64,000 bases of DNA from Exiguobacterium sp. s48 (GCF_018617395.1 NZ_JACSKC010000001.1:1922001-1986000); one strand, 5' to 3'; shown: positions 54,238-63,035, numbered from the stretch's first letter. Numbers and translations: made by a program. Notes: a model not told the origin generated them from the letters alone.

Positions 54238-55803
54238 TTATTTCGGACCATGTAACGCATCATCGTAGATGGCATAGTCATTTTTTCCATCCTGCTTGAT
54301 TTGATACATCGCCTGGTCCGCTTTATGAATCAACGTATCTAAATCCGTCCCTTGTTCTGGGGCGTGACTGACCCCAATACTTGCTCGGATTGGAATCGTC
54401 ACATCCGACGTTTGATATGGGTTCTGATTCAATGTCATCTGAAGTTTATGAATAAAGTCGCGCACTTCCGATTCCGTTAAATCCACTAAATAAATATAAA
54501 ATTCGTCCCCGCCAACTCGAGAGGCCAATCCGACGTCTCGTGTCGACGTCTCTAACAGGCCACCTAAGTGTGTTAAGAAATGATCCCCGATCTGATGACC
54601 ATACGTGTCGTTAACCGCCTTGAAGCCATCTAAATCAATAATCAGCAAAGACAATCTGGCGGAATCAAGCAACGCATGGTCCGCCCGCTCATAAAACGCA
54701 CGCCGATTCGCTAATTTTGTGAGCGGGTCATGATAAGCGAAGAAACGGATTGTTTGCTCGGCTTCTTTAAACGAGTGAACATCCCGAATGATGATCATCC
54801 CGTGAATCGTGCGGTCGATATCGACGAAGTCCCCATCAATGACGACATACCGTTCTTGGCCGGATTTCGTCATAATCTTCGTTTCGAACTCCAAAAACTT
54901 TTTCCGTGTCCGAAAGTGTTGACTGTAGTGCTCCATCCACTCTGTCTTTTTCTTTTCTGGCAATAAATCAATAAAACGTTCATTCATGACACGCACCGTA
55001 TGGAACAATGTTCGTGCGGCCGGATTGGCGCTCTCTACTCTGCCGTCCGGGTCAAGCAGTAAAATCGCTGAGGGGTTCAAATTATATAAGGTCCCGTAGC
55101 GTTTCACATAAGAGGTCAAAAAGTCCAATCGGTTCATCGCAATGACCAAAGCGACTGCCCAAACGAGTCCTCCATACATATAAGAGTACGGCGGGATGAG
55201 ACCACGGAATTGAAAATAACCGAATACGATATCCCATATCAAGATGACAATCGCCGTCCAAAATAGCATACGCAATACACGCTGATGTTCTCTTCGTTCC
55301 GTTCGTCGTAATGCATAAAAAATCAGACCAATAATCAAAGAATGAAAAATATTCCCGACCGTCAACGTAATCAAATAAGATGAATTGAACTCTGGGTAAA
55401 TCCAAATCCCGATCTGTTCAAACTGTTGACTGTTCGTGATATTTTCTCGACGAATATATGTCAGGATGACCGGAATCAATGGTAAGTAAACGGCCCATGG
55501 ATAAATCCATCGCGGTGCCTTCGCTCCAACACCTGTGATGTTCAAGATGAAGTGCACGGAAAAGATAAAAATCAGAATCCCTGCATTTCCAAACCAATAG
55601 GCGATGAGTGCTGGACTATATTCGATTGGAGAAAGATGACGGACAAACTCCGCCAAGAAGAGCATCGAATAACCGAACACAAACAGGCTCAGCAAACGAT
55701 GCTCCACTTTATTCGGATTGCGTTGAAAGACATCGAGTGCTAAAAAGCCGAGTAAAAATGACGGCAACAAATAGACCGCCAGATAAATAAACATCTCGGT
55801 CAT
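54238..55803 (-). CDS. Membrane-bound PAS-GGDEF diguanylate cyclase
   Basis: The 521-residue protein from ATG 55803, after GAGGAGG, has an N-terminal membrane region of 7-8 helices (residues ~1-230) like the 7TM sensor of some histidine kinases. A PAS domain follows (~240-340, LYNLNPSAILLLDPDGRV). The GGDEF domain at the C-terminus has the intact motif RVGGDEF. It should make cyclic di-GMP in response to a membrane signal. It is the second diguanylate cyclase in the window. Confidence 0.88.
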   Translation of the reverse strand: MTEMFIYLAVYLLPSFLLGFLALDVFQRNPNKVEHRLLSLFVFGYSMLFLAEFVRHLSPIEYSPALIAYWFGNAGILIFIFSVHFILNITGVGAKAPRWIYPWAVYLPLIPVILTYIRRENITNSQQFEQIGIWIYPEFNSSYLITLTVGNIFHSLIIGLIFYALRRTERREHQRVLRMLFWTAIVILIWDIVFGYFQFRGLIPPYSYMYGGLVWAVALVIAMNRLDFLTSYVKRYGTLYNLNPSAILLLDPDGRVESANPAARTLFHTVRVMNERFIDLLPEKKKTEWMEHYSQHFRTRKKFLEFETKIMTKSGQERYVVIDGDFVDIDRTIHGMIIIRDVHSFKEAEQTIRFFAYHDPLTKLANRRAFYERADHALLDSARLSLLIIDLDGFKAVNDTYGHQIGDHFLTHLGGLLETSTRDVGLASRVGGDEFYIYLVDLTESEVRDFIHKLQMTLNQNPYQTSDVTIPIRASIGVSHAPEQGTDLDTLIHKADQAMYQIKQDGKNDYAIYDDALHGPK

Positions 55804-55871
55804 GTGGAACCTCCTCACCTGTTCGTCTTCTATTATTCGTTATTCTGCGTACTTTTCCCTTTTGAAAGCGA

Positions 55872-55898
55872 CAAAAAACGGGATGGTTCACATCCCGT
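55872..55898 (-). terminator. Terminator of the thi/SDR transcript
   Basis: ACGGGATG (55878-55885) and CATCCCGT (55891-55898) with a T run on the minus strand. It lies after the NAD(P)-binding gene. Confidence 0.85.
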
Positions 55899-55915
55899 CT
55901 CTCACTCAATAAACC

Positions 55916-56554
55916 TTACAACGTCTCTTCAATCGGGGTATCCCCTTTAATTAAATCAATCGCTTTGTTCTGCGCATGCGAATGATTATGAAGGACGTGC
56001 ACCAAGAATGAGGCCACGTCTTCACGCGGAATCTCTCCGCTACCCTCAAACTTCGTATTCACTTTGCCCGTACCCGCATCGTCTGTCAATGCACCCGGAC
56101 GAACAATCGTGTACGTGAGACCACTCTGTTCGAGTAAGCGGTCTGCATGATGTTTCGCGACATAGTACGGTTTCATCGAATCTGGCCAAGCCGAGCGATC
56201 CTCTGCTTTCAAGGCGCTGACCATGACGAAGTGTTTGATGTTCCCGTTCGCTTGCGCGGCTTCAATACTCTTCGCTGCACCGTCTAGGTCAATCAAGAGG
56301 GTCTTATCTGCCCCAGTGCTTCCACCAGAACCTGCAGCGAACACGACGGCATCCATTCCGTCCATCGCCTTCTGCAAATCTTCAACCGAGCCTTCGAGGT
56401 CTCCGAGTACTGCGTTGTATCCTTTTGACTTGAAGTCATTTAGTTGTTCTTCTTTGCGCACCATCGCCGTGACGCTGTGCTTTCCTTCCTTGTGTAACTT
56501 CTCCACCAATTGGTGACCAATCTGACCGTTTGCACCGATAACAAATACGTTCAT
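55916..56554 (-). CDS. NAD(P)-binding SDR-a5-like oxidoreductase
   Basis: The 212-residue atypical short-chain dehydrogenase has the nucleotide motif VIGANGQIGHQL at residues 5-16 and the YVAKHHADRLLEQSGLTYTIVRPG stretch (positions split here: Y-V-A-K, then TIVRPG). It resembles the YwnB/YhfK group of uncertain function. GAGGAGGAAGACAG precedes the ATG. It starts 24 bases after the thiE stop without an intervening terminator, so it may be cotranscribed with the thi genes. Confidence 0.78.
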   Translation of the reverse strand: MNVFVIGANGQIGHQLVEKLHKEGKHSVTAMVRKEEQLNDFKSKGYNAVLGDLEGSVEDLQKAMDGMDAVVFAAGSGGSTGADKTLLIDLDGAAKSIEAAQANGNIKHFVMVSALKAEDRSAWPDSMKPYYVAKHHADRLLEQSGLTYTIVRPGALTDDAGTGKVNTKFEGSGEIPREDVASFLVHVLHNHSHAQNKAIDLIKGDTPIEETL

Positions 56555-56578
56555 CTGTCTTCCTCCTCAAAAATGAAT

Positions 56579-57220
56579 TCAGAGACAAGCGAAACGCCGG
56601 GTAGCCGTTGCTACATCCGGTGCAGAAGCGATGGCAGAGATGACGGCAACGCCGTCAGCCCCGTCAGCCATAATAGCAGGGACATGCTTTGGACGAATGC
56701 CCCCGATCCCCACAATCGGAAGCAGTGGGTAGTGTCGGCGAACTTGTTGAATCAGTTCCGTACCACGCACATGTCCCGCATCCAACTTACTTTGCGTCTC
56801 ATGAATCGGACCGATGCCGACATAATCCGCAAACGGAAGAGCCGTTCTGACTTCCTCCATCGTATGGACAGACACCCCTAACCATTTATCAGGTCCTAGT
56901 CGTTCCCGAACGCGTTCAGCAGATAAGTCATCCTGTCCAACATGGATGCCATCCGCGTCAATCGTGAGCGCCAAGTCGACGTCGTCATTGACGATGAACG
57001 GAACACCTGCTTCTCGACACAGACGTTGGAGCGTCCTTGCCATCGCTTCTTTTTCATCTCCATACAATGCATCTTTACCTTTTTCGCGAAATTGAAAACA
57101 TGTCACACCACATCGAAGTGCCGTTTCTAGAGTCTTCACTACATCGTCTGTATTCATCGTCCCACAAACAAAGTAAAGACGGAGCTGCTCAGCGAGTGCT
57201 TGTTTCGTATAGAACGTCAA
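56579..57220 (-). CDS. thiE: Thiamine phosphate synthase
   Basis: The 213-residue TIM-barrel enzyme joins HMP-pyrophosphate and thiazole phosphate to thiamine phosphate. Motifs include FQFREKGKDAL near residue 40, FIVNDDVDLALTIDADGIHVGQ near 80 (key residues N, D and D) and GIGGIRPKHVPAIM near 175. Its start overlaps the thiD gene by 32 bases, in keeping with tight coupling in the operon. Confidence 0.95.
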   Translation of the reverse strand: MTFYTKQALAEQLRLYFVCGTMNTDDVVKTLETALRCGVTCFQFREKGKDALYGDEKEAMARTLQRLCREAGVPFIVNDDVDLALTIDADGIHVGQDDLSAERVRERLGPDKWLGVSVHTMEEVRTALPFADYVGIGPIHETQSKLDAGHVRGTELIQQVRRHYPLLPIVGIGGIRPKHVPAIMADGADGVAVISAIASAPDVATATRRFACL

Positions 57221-58028
57221 CGGTAATCACCTCTTCTTTCGCTAAACGATGTCCCCAGTGATTCGTCGGTCCATGACCTTGTCCAAGCGATAATCCATGC
57301 GTGATGGCTTGATGGATAAATTGTTTCGCATCTACGACAGCTTGACGAAGTGTCTTCCCGTATGCCAGTTCAGCTGTCAATGCGGCAGAGAACGTACATC
57401 CCGTCCCATGCGTGTCTTTCGTCTGGATTCGAGGGGCCTTTACTTGAAACGCTTCAGTTCCAGTCATGATTAAATCAACAGCATCCTCTTCTTCCGTGTG
57501 CCCACCTTTAATAATGACGACATCGACGCCGAGATGCTGAATCGCCTGCGCGGCTTTCATGCGGTCTGCCTCGGTTCGAATTGTCATTCCAGCAAGTACT
57601 TCTGCTTCAGGAATATTCGGGGTCACGACTGTCGCCTGTGGTAGCAGCTTCGTGCGCAGTGCTTCGACCGCACTTTCTTGTAACAAGGAAGCGCCTCCTT
57701 TTGCCACCATGACAGGGTCGACCACCACATGCTCGAAACGGTGACGTTCAAGCGCATTCGCCACCGCTTCAATCCGCTCTGCATCCACCAACATCCCGGT
57801 TTTACATGCCGTAATCTGAAAATCGTCTGCCACCGCATCGAGTTGCTTCGTAATCATTTCCGAGGAAATCGTTTCGATTCCATGAACACCAAGTGTATTT
57901 TGAGCAGTGATGGCAGTAATCACGCTCGTCCCGAACACACCGAGTTCTTGAAACGTTTTTAGATCGGCTTGAATGCCTGCCCCTCCTCCTGAGTCAGAAC
58001 CTGCAATCGTCAACACTTGTGGTCTCAT
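57189..58028 (-). CDS. thiD: Hydroxymethylpyrimidine (phosphate) kinase
   Basis: The 279-residue ribokinase-like enzyme has TIAGSDSGGGAGIQADLK near the start and KDTHGTGCTFSAA near residue 215 with the catalytic motif GTGC. It phosphorylates HMP twice, supplying ThiE. It overlaps thiM (ATGA) and thiE. Confidence 0.95.
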   Translation of the reverse strand: MRPQVLTIAGSDSGGGAGIQADLKTFQELGVFGTSVITAITAQNTLGVHGIETISSEMITKQLDAVADDFQITACKTGMLVDAERIEAVANALERHRFEHVVVDPVMVAKGGASLLQESAVEALRTKLLPQATVVTPNIPEAEVLAGMTIRTEADRMKAAQAIQHLGVDVVIIKGGHTEEEDAVDLIMTGTEAFQVKAPRIQTKDTHGTGCTFSAALTAELAYGKTLRQAVVDAKQFIHQAITHGLSLGQGHGPTNHWGHRLAKEEVITVDVLYETSTR

Positions 58029-58816
58029 GATGTCGACACCTCGATTCGATTCGTCGGGATGGCATGTTGCGTCAATTGATGGAGCGCATTTAAAAAGTGA
58101 ATCGGAAAGTCTCCCGGTCCTTCTGCCCGTTCACTCGCCAACTCCCCGCAATAGGCATAGCCTGACATGGCGGTCACTGTCGCTTTGAGGGCATTCTTTT
58201 CGACTGCTAGACAAGCTCCGACCACCGCACTGAGTAAACACCCTGTACCGGTCGTCTCAGTCATCCGTTTCGTCCCACCGCGGATTTCCATGACGACACT
58301 CCCGTCACTGACCATATCTTCTTTGCCAGTCACGGCCACGACACATCCGTATCGTTTCGCCGCTTCAAGCGCCAATTGTCGCGGCTCGCATGCCCCGTCA
58401 CCCGCATCGACACCACGAGTCGCCCAATCAACGCCAATCAATGTCGCAATCTCTCCTGCATTTCCTCGAATGACCGACACACGAACGTGACGCAAAATGC
58501 GTTCGACCACATCTCGTCGAAATGACGTCGCTCCGACTCCGACTGGGTCGAGGACAATCGGACATCCGGCTTCATTCGCCGCCTGCCCTGCACGAATCAT
58601 TGTCGCTTCGGTCATCGTTCCAAGCGTCCCGATATTTAACACGAGCGCATCGCTTACGAATGTCATCTCTGCCACTTCTTCAATTGCATCTGCCATCACT
58701 GGCGAGGCGCCGATTGCGAGTAGTCCATTCGCTGAAAAATTCGCCACGACCGTATTTGTGATGTTGTGGATCAACGGAGCCTGTTGTCGAACCTCGTTCC
58801 AAATCTCATGTCTCAT
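58025..58816 (-). CDS. thiM: Hydroxyethylthiazole kinase
   Basis: The 263-residue kinase has the family segments PLIHNITNTVVANFSANGLL near the start and TTGTGCLLSAVVGAC near residue 195. It phosphorylates the thiazole alcohol for salvage. ATG 58816 follows AGGAGG at 7 bases; the frame to 58843 begins inside tenA. It overlaps both neighbours by four bases. Confidence 0.95.
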   Translation of the reverse strand: MRHEIWNEVRQQAPLIHNITNTVVANFSANGLLAIGASPVMADAIEEVAEMTFVSDALVLNIGTLGTMTEATMIRAGQAANEAGCPIVLDPVGVGATSFRRDVVERILRHVRVSVIRGNAGEIATLIGVDWATRGVDAGDGACEPRQLALEAAKRYGCVVAVTGKEDMVSDGSVVMEIRGGTKRMTETTGTGCLLSAVVGACLAVEKNALKATVTAMSGYAYCGELASERAEGPGDFPIHFLNALHQLTQHAIPTNRIEVSTS

Positions 58817-59487
58817 TGGTTGACCTCCTGCGACAAGGTCCACGACTCAAGCGTCCACGCCATTTCCCAAAAGGCGACTTCGTAATAGCAACTCTTCAAG
58901 AACAGTTTCGTATAACGTACGCGCTCCTCCTCCGTCGCCTGACCAGCCAGTTCATCCAATCGATCGATTTGTTCTTCCACCAATTCACGGAACCACTCTG
59001 AACCGTACGTCGCAATCCAGGCCGAATAAATCGGATGGTCCGGACGCTTGTCTTTCAGACGTTCGCCAATCTCGTAATACACCCAGTAGCATGGAAGAAT
59101 CGACGCCAATACGTCTCCGAGTGTCGGTCCTGCCTGCTGCATATGGAGCGCATACGCATAAGCGGTCGGGGCCGGTTCAAAAGTCGCCAATTCGACATCC
59201 GTCACGTTAAGCATCGTAAAGAACTCTCGATGGAGTGAGAGTTCCGCTTCGATTGTGTGTAAGGCATGCGTTAAAAAGCGGCTCGATAACTCCATCGTCG
59301 GTGCGAGGGTTGCTCCTTTGGCCTGTACTTTTGAAAACTGATTCAAATAATACGAGTCTTGCATGACATAATGTCTGAATTTCTTCTCATCGAGCGTCCC
59401 TTCTCCGAGTGAACGGACAAACGGGTGATGAAAGCTTGCTTCAAACAATCCATCTGCCTCTTGACGTAAGTGATCTGTGAATTTCAT
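58813..59487 (-). CDS. tenA: Aminopyrimidine aminohydrolase / thiaminase II
   Basis: The 224-residue all-helical protein has the catalytic Cys in ILPCYWVY near residue 133 and FLKSCYYEVAFWEMAW near the end with the active Glu. It hydrolyses base-degraded thiamine pyrimidines for salvage. It is the first gene after the TPP riboswitch. The operon is a salvage set (TenA, ThiM, ThiD, ThiE) without de novo genes in view. Confidence 0.93.
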   Translation of the reverse strand: MKFTDHLRQEADGLFEASFHHPFVRSLGEGTLDEKKFRHYVMQDSYYLNQFSKVQAKGATLAPTMELSSRFLTHALHTIEAELSLHREFFTMLNVTDVELATFEPAPTAYAYALHMQQAGPTLGDVLASILPCYWVYYEIGERLKDKRPDHPIYSAWIATYGSEWFRELVEEQIDRLDELAGQATEEERVRYTKLFLKSCYYEVAFWEMAWTLESWTLSQEVNQ

Positions 59488-59510
59488 CTAAATTCCCCCT
59501 TATGATAGTC

Positions 59511-59547
59511 AAAAAGACGCCGCCTCCCATAACGGAAGCGGCGTCTC
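59511..59547 (-). terminator. Terminator (expression platform of the TPP riboswitch)
   Basis: GACGCCGCCTCC and GGAAGCGGCGTC arms with T run on the minus strand (59511-59515). It sits between the aptamer and tenA, as expected for premature termination when TPP is bound. Confidence 0.9.
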
Positions 59548-59586
59548 GAACAGTCATATCTAGATGAAACCAGATGAGTCGTTTCG

Positions 59587-59680
59587 CCCACTTCCCTACG
59601 CTAGCGTGAACTAGATCAGGTTCAAAGGGTCTGGACCATGTCCATCTCAGCCGCGTGACGCGACTCCCCTAGTGGCAAAC
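59587..59680 (-). promoter_or_regulatory. TPP (thi box) riboswitch aptamer
   Basis: Read on the minus strand, the conserved elements appear in order: CTAGGGGAG, the invariant CTGAGATGG, the ACCCTTTGAACCTGATCTAG block and GCGTAGGGAAG. This is the classical thi box that binds thiamine pyrophosphate. Switching would act through the terminator at 59511-59547 to shut off tenA-thiM-thiD-thiE. Confidence 0.95.
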
Positions 59681-59708
59681 ATTATGAAATTCAGTCGTCT
59701 TCGACCAC

Positions 59709-59737
59709 ATTCTATCAATCTTTTCATCCGTTGCAAA
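59709..59737 (-). promoter_or_regulatory. thi operon promoter
   Basis: Reading leftward, TTTGCA (59732-59737), 17 bases and TAGAAT (59709-59714) make a good sigma-A promoter placed just before the riboswitch. Confidence 0.65.
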
Positions 59738-59776
59738 CCTTTTCTCGCTCAAATCGTCAAATCCCCGGTTTATACA

Positions 59777-59929
59777 CTAGCGTCCCGTAATCAGTAAATA
59801 CATATTAAATGCGACAAGACCGAGGGGAAGCATTGAGACCAAAATAATCGGCCATTTTTTTAATCGAATACCGACAAAGAGGACAAGACTTCCGACAAGT
59901 AGAGCAATAAATGTCGTATATGGATTCAT
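59777..59929 (-). CDS. 50-residue two-helix membrane protein
   Basis: A 50-codon frame starts at ATG 59929 with AAGGAG nine bases upstream. It has two hydrophobic stretches (TTFIALLVGSLVLFVGI and WPIILVSMLPLGLVAFNMYL) separated by RLKK. It is not recognised. Its ribosome site is the right arm of the terminator of the upstream nucleotidyltransferase gene. Confidence 0.55.
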   Translation of the reverse strand: MNPYTTFIALLVGSLVLFVGIRLKKWPIILVSMLPLGLVAFNMYLLITGR

Positions 59930-59930
59930 G

Positions 59931-59964
59931 AAAAAACGCTCCTTTCTCTATAAGGAGCGTTTCC
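59931..59964 (-). terminator. Terminator of the nucleotidyltransferase operon
   Basis: AAACGCTCCTT (59934-59944) and AAGGAGCGTTT (59952-59962) form an 11-base-pair stem, with a T run reading leftward. The 3' arm contains AAGGAG, the ribosome site of the 50-codon gene. Confidence 0.85.
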
Positions 59965-59979
59965 CGGCTCACGCCGTCA

Positions 59980-60807
59980 TTAATCGTTCGAATGTCGAAG
60001 GGTTGCACATGCAGCACGAACGCGTCTAGCTTCTTCTTCTCGGAACACGAAATCGCCTTGTTCGGCGACACGTTGCGCACAAAAGAAGAAGAGCGACTGC
60101 AATCGGCCATGCGTGTCTTCAATAGAACTCAATTCAGCTGAAGCATATGTCGCCCCGAGCATCTCCCATAACTCTTCCGGCAAGTGGTCGCGCATCCCGT
60201 CTCCCGATTTCCCAAGATTCACGGAGAAGTCCGTCGCATAGCCGATGTTCCATTCCATCATCTGACGGAGCATATTTCGCATGATGTCGAGGTGGTCGAG
60301 CGCGTATAGCACTTGATGTCGCTTGATTCCTTTGATGACATAAAGCGATACCCACCAAAACTCATTCCAACACGCTGCATACTCGTCAGCAGACGGACGT
60401 TTCACGCGATACGATCTGTCTGACGGCGTGACGACCGAATGATGATCTCGGTCAAAGATTATTTGACTGAGCGAGTCGGCTTCAAGCATCCCTTCAAGTT
60501 GATCCACACTTCGAATCGTCAAATCAATCCGATGTCCGCCCACATATTGCACTAAAAACGTTACATGTCGTTCGGAATCAGCCGTTTCAGGTGTCTGCAT
60601 GATCAAGATCTCTCCAAATATGTCGATCCAAGAACGATCGGCCGCAACCGCTTGAACGTCTTTCACATAAAAGGCAAGGTCGACATCTTGATACAGATCA
60701 GGTCGAGTACTCGGATTGACGAGCGAGCCGTTCAAGACGACCGTTCGAATTTGGTCATTTTCTTTTGCGAACGCGACCAACTGTTCAATGATTTGTTCTT
60801 GTTTCAT
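59980..60807 (-). CDS. ANT(6)-like aminoglycoside nucleotidyltransferase
   Basis: The 275-residue protein has the nucleotidyltransferase motif VLNGSLVNP followed by D-x-D (residues ~24-45, QDVDLAFYV) and the C-terminal helical domain of the ANT(6)/AadS type. Family members adenylylate streptomycin; chromosomal versions in Bacillales often have no proven drug target. It overlaps the pentapeptide-repeat gene by four bases (ATGA). Confidence 0.82.
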   Translation of the reverse strand: MKQEQIIEQLVAFAKENDQIRTVVLNGSLVNPSTRPDLYQDVDLAFYVKDVQAVAADRSWIDIFGEILIMQTPETADSERHVTFLVQYVGGHRIDLTIRSVDQLEGMLEADSLSQIIFDRDHHSVVTPSDRSYRVKRPSADEYAACWNEFWWVSLYVIKGIKRHQVLYALDHLDIMRNMLRQMMEWNIGYATDFSVNLGKSGDGMRDHLPEELWEMLGATYASAELSSIEDTHGRLQSLFFFCAQRVAEQGDFVFREEEARRVRAACATLRHSND

Positions 60808-61406
60808 TCTACAATCGCCCCCAATGAGCGCGCGACTTGAATCGCCTGCATCGCGTCTAATTTTGTTTGTTGTAACGTCACGTTCGAAAAATCAACCCCA
60901 TCGACAACTGCTCCTCTAAAGTCGGCACCGCGGCATACCGCATGTTGAAGTGTCGCCCGTGACAAATCGGCCTGATGCCAAACCGTCTCGGTCAAGTCCG
61001 TTCCGTACAAGTCCGCCTCGACTAAACGAACGTGGGACCAATCCATTTTCTTGAGCGACACATGACGAAGATTGACGAACGACCAGTCCCCTTCTGTTAC
61101 ACGGACGCCCTCGAACTGACTCTCCTCAAAAGATGACCCGGTCATTTTGCATTGTTCAAACTCACTCGTGAACAAGTTGGCACCATGAAACTGACAGTTT
61201 AAAAATGAACTTCCGACATGACGGGACGCATTCCATTTCGAATCCGTGAAATCGCAGTTGATGAACTGACAGCGCTCCGTCTGTAGTTCCGTCGCATCGA
61301 TGTATGTGAAGCGACAGTTCTCGAACGTGACATGTGACAGCTCTTCGTCACGGAGCGTCACGTCTCGAAAATCTTCATCTCGATAGTGCGTATGTGATTG
61401 AAACAT
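60804..61406 (-). CDS. Pentapeptide-repeat protein
   Basis: The 200-residue protein has many A(D/N)LXX-type repeats (CDFTDSKW, GANLFTSEF, DLYGTDLTE, ADLSRATLQ, GADFRGAVVDGVDFS), a right-handed beta-helix like Qnr and MfpA. Such proteins can mimic DNA and protect gyrase from quinolones, but many have other roles. It is the first gene of a two-gene unit with the ANT(6)-like enzyme, an arrangement that hints at a resistance pair. Confidence 0.82.
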   Translation of the reverse strand: MFQSHTHYRDEDFRDVTLRDEELSHVTFENCRFTYIDATELQTERCQFINCDFTDSKWNASRHVGSSFLNCQFHGANLFTSEFEQCKMTGSSFEESQFEGVRVTEGDWSFVNLRHVSLKKMDWSHVRLVEADLYGTDLTETVWHQADLSRATLQHAVCRGADFRGAVVDGVDFSNVTLQQTKLDAMQAIQVARSLGAIVE

Positions 61407-61461
61407 AATATCCCTCCTTCAGGTATACTAGAATAGATTACAAAGATTGGAAGTGATATAG

Positions 61462-61911
61462 ATGGATCTCGTATTTCCGACAGAACAGGGCGTCTTCAAT
61501 TACCGCGTCGCTGGTATTTTTGTGAAGGACGGTCACGTATTGATTCACCGAAACGTCCGGGATGACTTTTGGGCACTACCTGGTGGTCGCGTGACGCTCG
61601 GTGAAGAAGCCGCAACGGCTCTCGCGCGCGAGTTACATGAAGAACTGAATATGCGTGTGACCGATACCGAGTTCGCATTCGTGCACGAGAACTTGTTTAC
61701 CTATAATGACCAGCCGTTCCATGAGATTGGACTATACTTTTATGTAGATGGTGACCTCCCGCTCCAAGACGGGGACTTTTATGGACCTGAAGGAGACCAC
61801 CTCATCTATCGTTGGCAAAAACTTGACCGTCTTCAAGACATCACGCTCTACCCAGAAGTACTTGCTCAACTACCAAATCGCTTGCCCGCTCATTCACTCA
61901 ATCCGTCTTGA
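61462..61911 (+). CDS. NUDIX hydrolase
   Basis: The 149-residue protein has a full Nudix box (G-x5-E-x7-R-E-L-x-E-E-L, within GGRVTLGEEAATALARELHE). It hydrolyses a nucleoside diphosphate linked to another moiety; the substrate is unknown. It is a single-gene unit that ends close to the convergent YjjG gene. Confidence 0.88.
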   Translation: MDLVFPTEQGVFNYRVAGIFVKDGHVLIHRNVRDDFWALPGGRVTLGEEAATALARELHEELNMRVTDTEFAFVHENLFTYNDQPFHEIGLYFYVDGDLPLQDGDFYGPEGDHLIYRWQKLDRLQDITLYPEVLAQLPNRLPAHSLNPS

Positions 61912-61913
61912 AC

Positions 61914-62591
61914 TTAGAGTAGCGATTTCAACTCATGTAAATGTTGAATCTCATACGTCGACTCGATCGTCGCGGCCACTTCGTTCGGATTGAACCAGCA
62001 CGTATCCAACCCATACATCCGCCCACCGGCGATATCTGCCGTGACCGAGTCACCGATAATCAAGCCTTTCTCTGGCGCTACGTTCGGGATTCGGTCGAAG
62101 ACATAGTCAAAGAACGGCTTCATCGGTTTTTGCGAACCGGTCGCATCCGATACGAAGACATCTTGGAAGTACGGCAATAGTCCAGATGACTCTAACCGTT
62201 TGAATTGCGTCTCCGTCACACCGTTTGTGACGATATAGAGTGGATAGTCGTTGCTCAGCTTTTGCACGACCTCCAAAGCACCATCAACCATATGCACACC
62301 TGCATGTAAATAGTCACGATATTGCTGTTCGACCTGCGAACCGTCGACCGTGAGTCCGAGCGAATCGAACAGTTTCGTATGTCGACCGACGAGTACCTCC
62401 TCACGGTCCACTTCGCCGCGCTCAAATGCGCGCCATAGACCCGTGTTGATGTCGACATAGCGCGCTTTCACTTCATCCGTCATCCGGACGTTGTAGGATG
62501 CAAGTAACTGCTCAAGTGCGACATGTTCACTTTGTTTAAAGTCTAATAGCGTGTCATCAATATCAAATAAAATCGCTTCATAACATTTCAT
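61914..62591 (-). CDS. YjjG-family noncanonical pyrimidine nucleotidase
   Basis: The 225-residue HAD protein has motif I FDIDDTLLDF at residues 7-16, IVTNGVTETQ near 110 and GDSVTADIAGG near 175. Members remove the phosphate from abnormal dUMP-like nucleotides. ATG 62591 lies 10 bases after GAGGGG. Only two bases separate its stop from the NUDIX stop, with no terminator. Confidence 0.85.
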   Translation of the reverse strand: MKCYEAILFDIDDTLLDFKQSEHVALEQLLASYNVRMTDEVKARYVDINTGLWRAFERGEVDREEVLVGRHTKLFDSLGLTVDGSQVEQQYRDYLHAGVHMVDGALEVVQKLSNDYPLYIVTNGVTETQFKRLESSGLLPYFQDVFVSDATGSQKPMKPFFDYVFDRIPNVAPEKGLIIGDSVTADIAGGRMYGLDTCWFNPNEVAATIESTYEIQHLHELKSLL

Positions 62592-62644
62592 ATTTCTTTC
62601 TAACCCCTCTCTTCGTCTAACTGTACAGGAAGTAGAAACGAACA

Positions 62645-62677
62645 TCAAAAAAGGGAGATGTCACTGATCTCCCCTTT
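62645..62677 (-). terminator. Terminator of the 124-residue membrane gene
   Basis: GGGAGAT and ATCTCCC arms with a T run on the minus strand, overlapping the last codons of the membrane gene. Confidence 0.85.
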
Positions 62678-63035
62678 CAATTTCTATTGTATGGTCGTTT
62701 GACTTTTGAGCCCCACGATAAATTAAAATCACGAGTGTCCCAATCAATACCACGACCGACCACATATGAACAATCCCTATCAGATTTAATGGCTTGAAGA
62801 AGTATCCCCAATCGTTATCAAACCAGTAGGCTAAATAACTCGACAAACCATAAGACCCGATCAATGAAAGTAGAACAAAACGCATTCGTATATACCTCAA
62901 CGCTCGTTTCGTTACCCACCAAATGACAATCGGTACAATCACGTATCCAAACGAAAAACCCCATACATAATCCATAGCCGCCACAAAAAATGCCCAAGGG
63001 ATTAAAAAGAATAGACCAACGCAGCATGTCTTCAT
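62661..63035 (-). CDS. Hypothetical membrane protein
   Basis: The 124-residue protein has four hydrophobic segments (GLFFLIPWAFFVAAM, YVIVPIVIWWVTK, LLSLIGSYGLSSYLAYW and MWSVVVLIGTLVILIY). It is not recognised. AGGAGAAGACA precedes the ATG. A terminator overlaps its last codons. Confidence 0.65.
   Translation of the reverse strand: MKTCCVGLFFLIPWAFFVAAMDYVWGFSFGYVIVPIVIWWVTKRALRYIRMRFVLLSLIGSYGLSSYLAYWFDNDWGYFFKPLNLIGIVHMWSVVVLIGTLVILIYRGAQKSNDHTIEIERGDQ

Noticed and set aside
59805-60122. 105-codon minus-strand frame
   Set aside because: It overlaps the nucleotidyltransferase end, the terminator and the better supported 50-codon membrane gene; the Cys/Ser-rich product looks random.
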